The notes below the pieces were generated by a model. The model saw only the letters and a program-made list of their open reading frames with translations. It was not told where the DNA came from and did not search any database. From the IMG/VR virus record IMGVR_UViG_3300017755_000051, positions 1-30,662 of that record: DNA of 30,662 nucleotides; one strand, written 5' to 3'. Shown here in pieces: positions 30,009 to 30,662 of this stretch; the first letter of the stretch is position 1; each line of letters begins with the position of its first letter. The DNA is from a virus. Both the position numbers and the translations under genes were made by a program.

Positions 30009-30638
30009 ATGGGTTTTTTAACGTTGAGGCAAAAGCACAACACAACCACAGAACAAACAGACAGAAGCATTGATGTTCAATTACAAATCAATCCAGTCGA
30101 TGTAGATGCGAAAGAAAACAAGTATAATAAACTAGAATTTGTCATGCCTTGTAAGAACATAGGTTCTGACTATGTTACAGCTGAAGCTGGTTCTTATACC
30201 ATATACAATGACAAAACCTTTGACCTGACTTGCAGTCAATATTTGATGAAAAAGATTATGCCTTTTTCTAAGGGTGATTGTTTGAACATAGCAATGGTGA
30301 ACGATGGAGAGAGGACTGATTATACCGTAAAAGCTAGCGGCATTAATTACGATAAACCGCCTGAAGAGATAAGTAAAGTTAAAGATGCAAAGTATGGCTA
30401 TGGCTCAGTTAAAGAAAGGGACACTGATAGGCGTTTAGATATTTTATGGGGTATGGCTTTTAATAATGCTACAAGATTGGTTGCAAATACAAGCTATGGA
30501 AACGCTATATCTGATAAAGTTTCATTAATAAAAGACATTATGCCTGAAATGTTTGAAATAGCTAAAGGGCTTACTGCGGTACTAGAACAAGAACAAAAAG
30601 AACAGCAGGAAAAAGATGAAAATGACTTACCATTCTAA
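30009..30638 (+). CDS. SSB-like protein with acidic C-terminal tip
   Basis: A 209-residue protein with a strand-rich N-terminal half (SIDVQLQINPVDVDAKENKY, then KLEFVMPCKNIGSDYVTAEA), a middle helical part and a highly acidic/Gln-rich tail ending DENDLPF. The last residues match the acidic tip of single-stranded DNA-binding proteins (DDDIPF type), which binds other replication proteins. No OB-fold motif could be confirmed by eye, so it may be an SSB or another DNA-replication protein using the same tip. CAGGAGG lies 7-8 bases before the ATG. It ends 24 bases before the window end, so its partner genes are likely outside. Confidence 0.6.
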   Translation: MGFLTLRQKHNTTTEQTDRSIDVQLQINPVDVDAKENKYNKLEFVMPCKNIGSDYVTAEAGSYTIYNDKTFDLTCSQYLMKKIMPFSKGDCLNIAMVNDGERTDYTVKASGINYDKPPEEISKVKDAKYGYGSVKERDTDRRLDILWGMAFNNATRLVANTSYGNAISDKVSLIKDIMPEMFEIAKGLTAVLEQEQKEQQEKDENDLPF

Positions 30639-30662
30639 AAAAGAGCATAAAGGCAGTGTCCG

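Noticed and set aside
1-30662. tRNA genes, CRISPR arrays, insertion sequences, integrase or attachment sites
   Set aside because: No cloverleaf with CCA-type ends, no regularly spaced repeats, no transposase or recombinase motifs and no long flanking repeats were found by eye. The zinc ribbon at 17796 is transposase-like in type but is fused to a phosphoesterase.

Overview
This window is a 30.7 kb stretch of a tailed double-stranded DNA phage genome, AT-rich, with every convincing gene on the + strand and most genes touching or overlapping. A long tail tape measure protein, a tail tube protein and a frameshifted tail chaperone pair, without sheath or contractile baseplate genes, point to a siphovirus. 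A small lipoprotein and possible spanin-like membrane proteins in the lysis region suggest a Gram-negative host. Several small proteins (the 30-aa basic protein at 4517, the 37-aa one at 6286, the 92-aa one at 16409) resemble proteins I associate with marine phages, so a marine bacterial host is likely but not shown. No integrase, repressor, tRNA or CRISPR array was seen, so lifestyle cannot be decided.

Layout. (1) 1-3235: a tight operon that looks like a DNA base hypermodification cassette: a TET/JBP-type 2-oxoglutarate/Fe(II) dioxygenase, a stand-alone class II glutamine amidotransferase domain, a helical protein of the 5-hmdU-kinase-associated / amino acid:DNA transferase type, and a P-loop 5-hydroxymethyl-pyrimidine DNA kinase. 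It ends in a clear intrinsic terminator. (2) 3236-4460: two single-gene units, one encoding a DUF2786 protein, each with its own terminator. (3) 4517-10655: packaging and head genes: DUF5681 small-terminase-like protein, large terminase, portal, MuF-type minor head protein, scaffold and major capsid protein, with small genes between them. (4) 10715-14379: two small beta-rich proteins and a 1009-aa fibre with YadA-head-like repeats. (5) 14415-18842: small accessory genes and a probable lysis block (membrane proteins, a lipoprotein, an XhlA-like protein, a lysozyme-like protein), plus a metallophosphoesterase with a fused zinc ribbon. (6) 18821-27752: connector and tail genes, including a probable -1 ribosomal frameshift (GGGAAAC) between the two tail chaperone genes, as in lambda G/GT. 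(7) 27753-27974: a non-coding boundary with a long stem-loop, an intrinsic terminator and a candidate promoter. (8) 27975-30638: small early-type genes, an HTH protein, small membrane proteins and a protein with an SSB-like acidic tip (ENDLPF).

The most interesting system is the cassette at 229-3208. Inferred scheme: the dioxygenase hydroxylates a pyrimidine 5-methyl group in finished DNA, the kinase activates the hydroxymethyl group, and the helical protein attaches an amino-acid-like group, with the amidotransferase supplying or trimming nitrogen. This would differ from known phage thymidine hypermodification, which starts from 5-hmdUMP made at the nucleotide level. No dUMP hydroxymethylase or cytosine methyltransferase lies in this window, but either could lie outside it.
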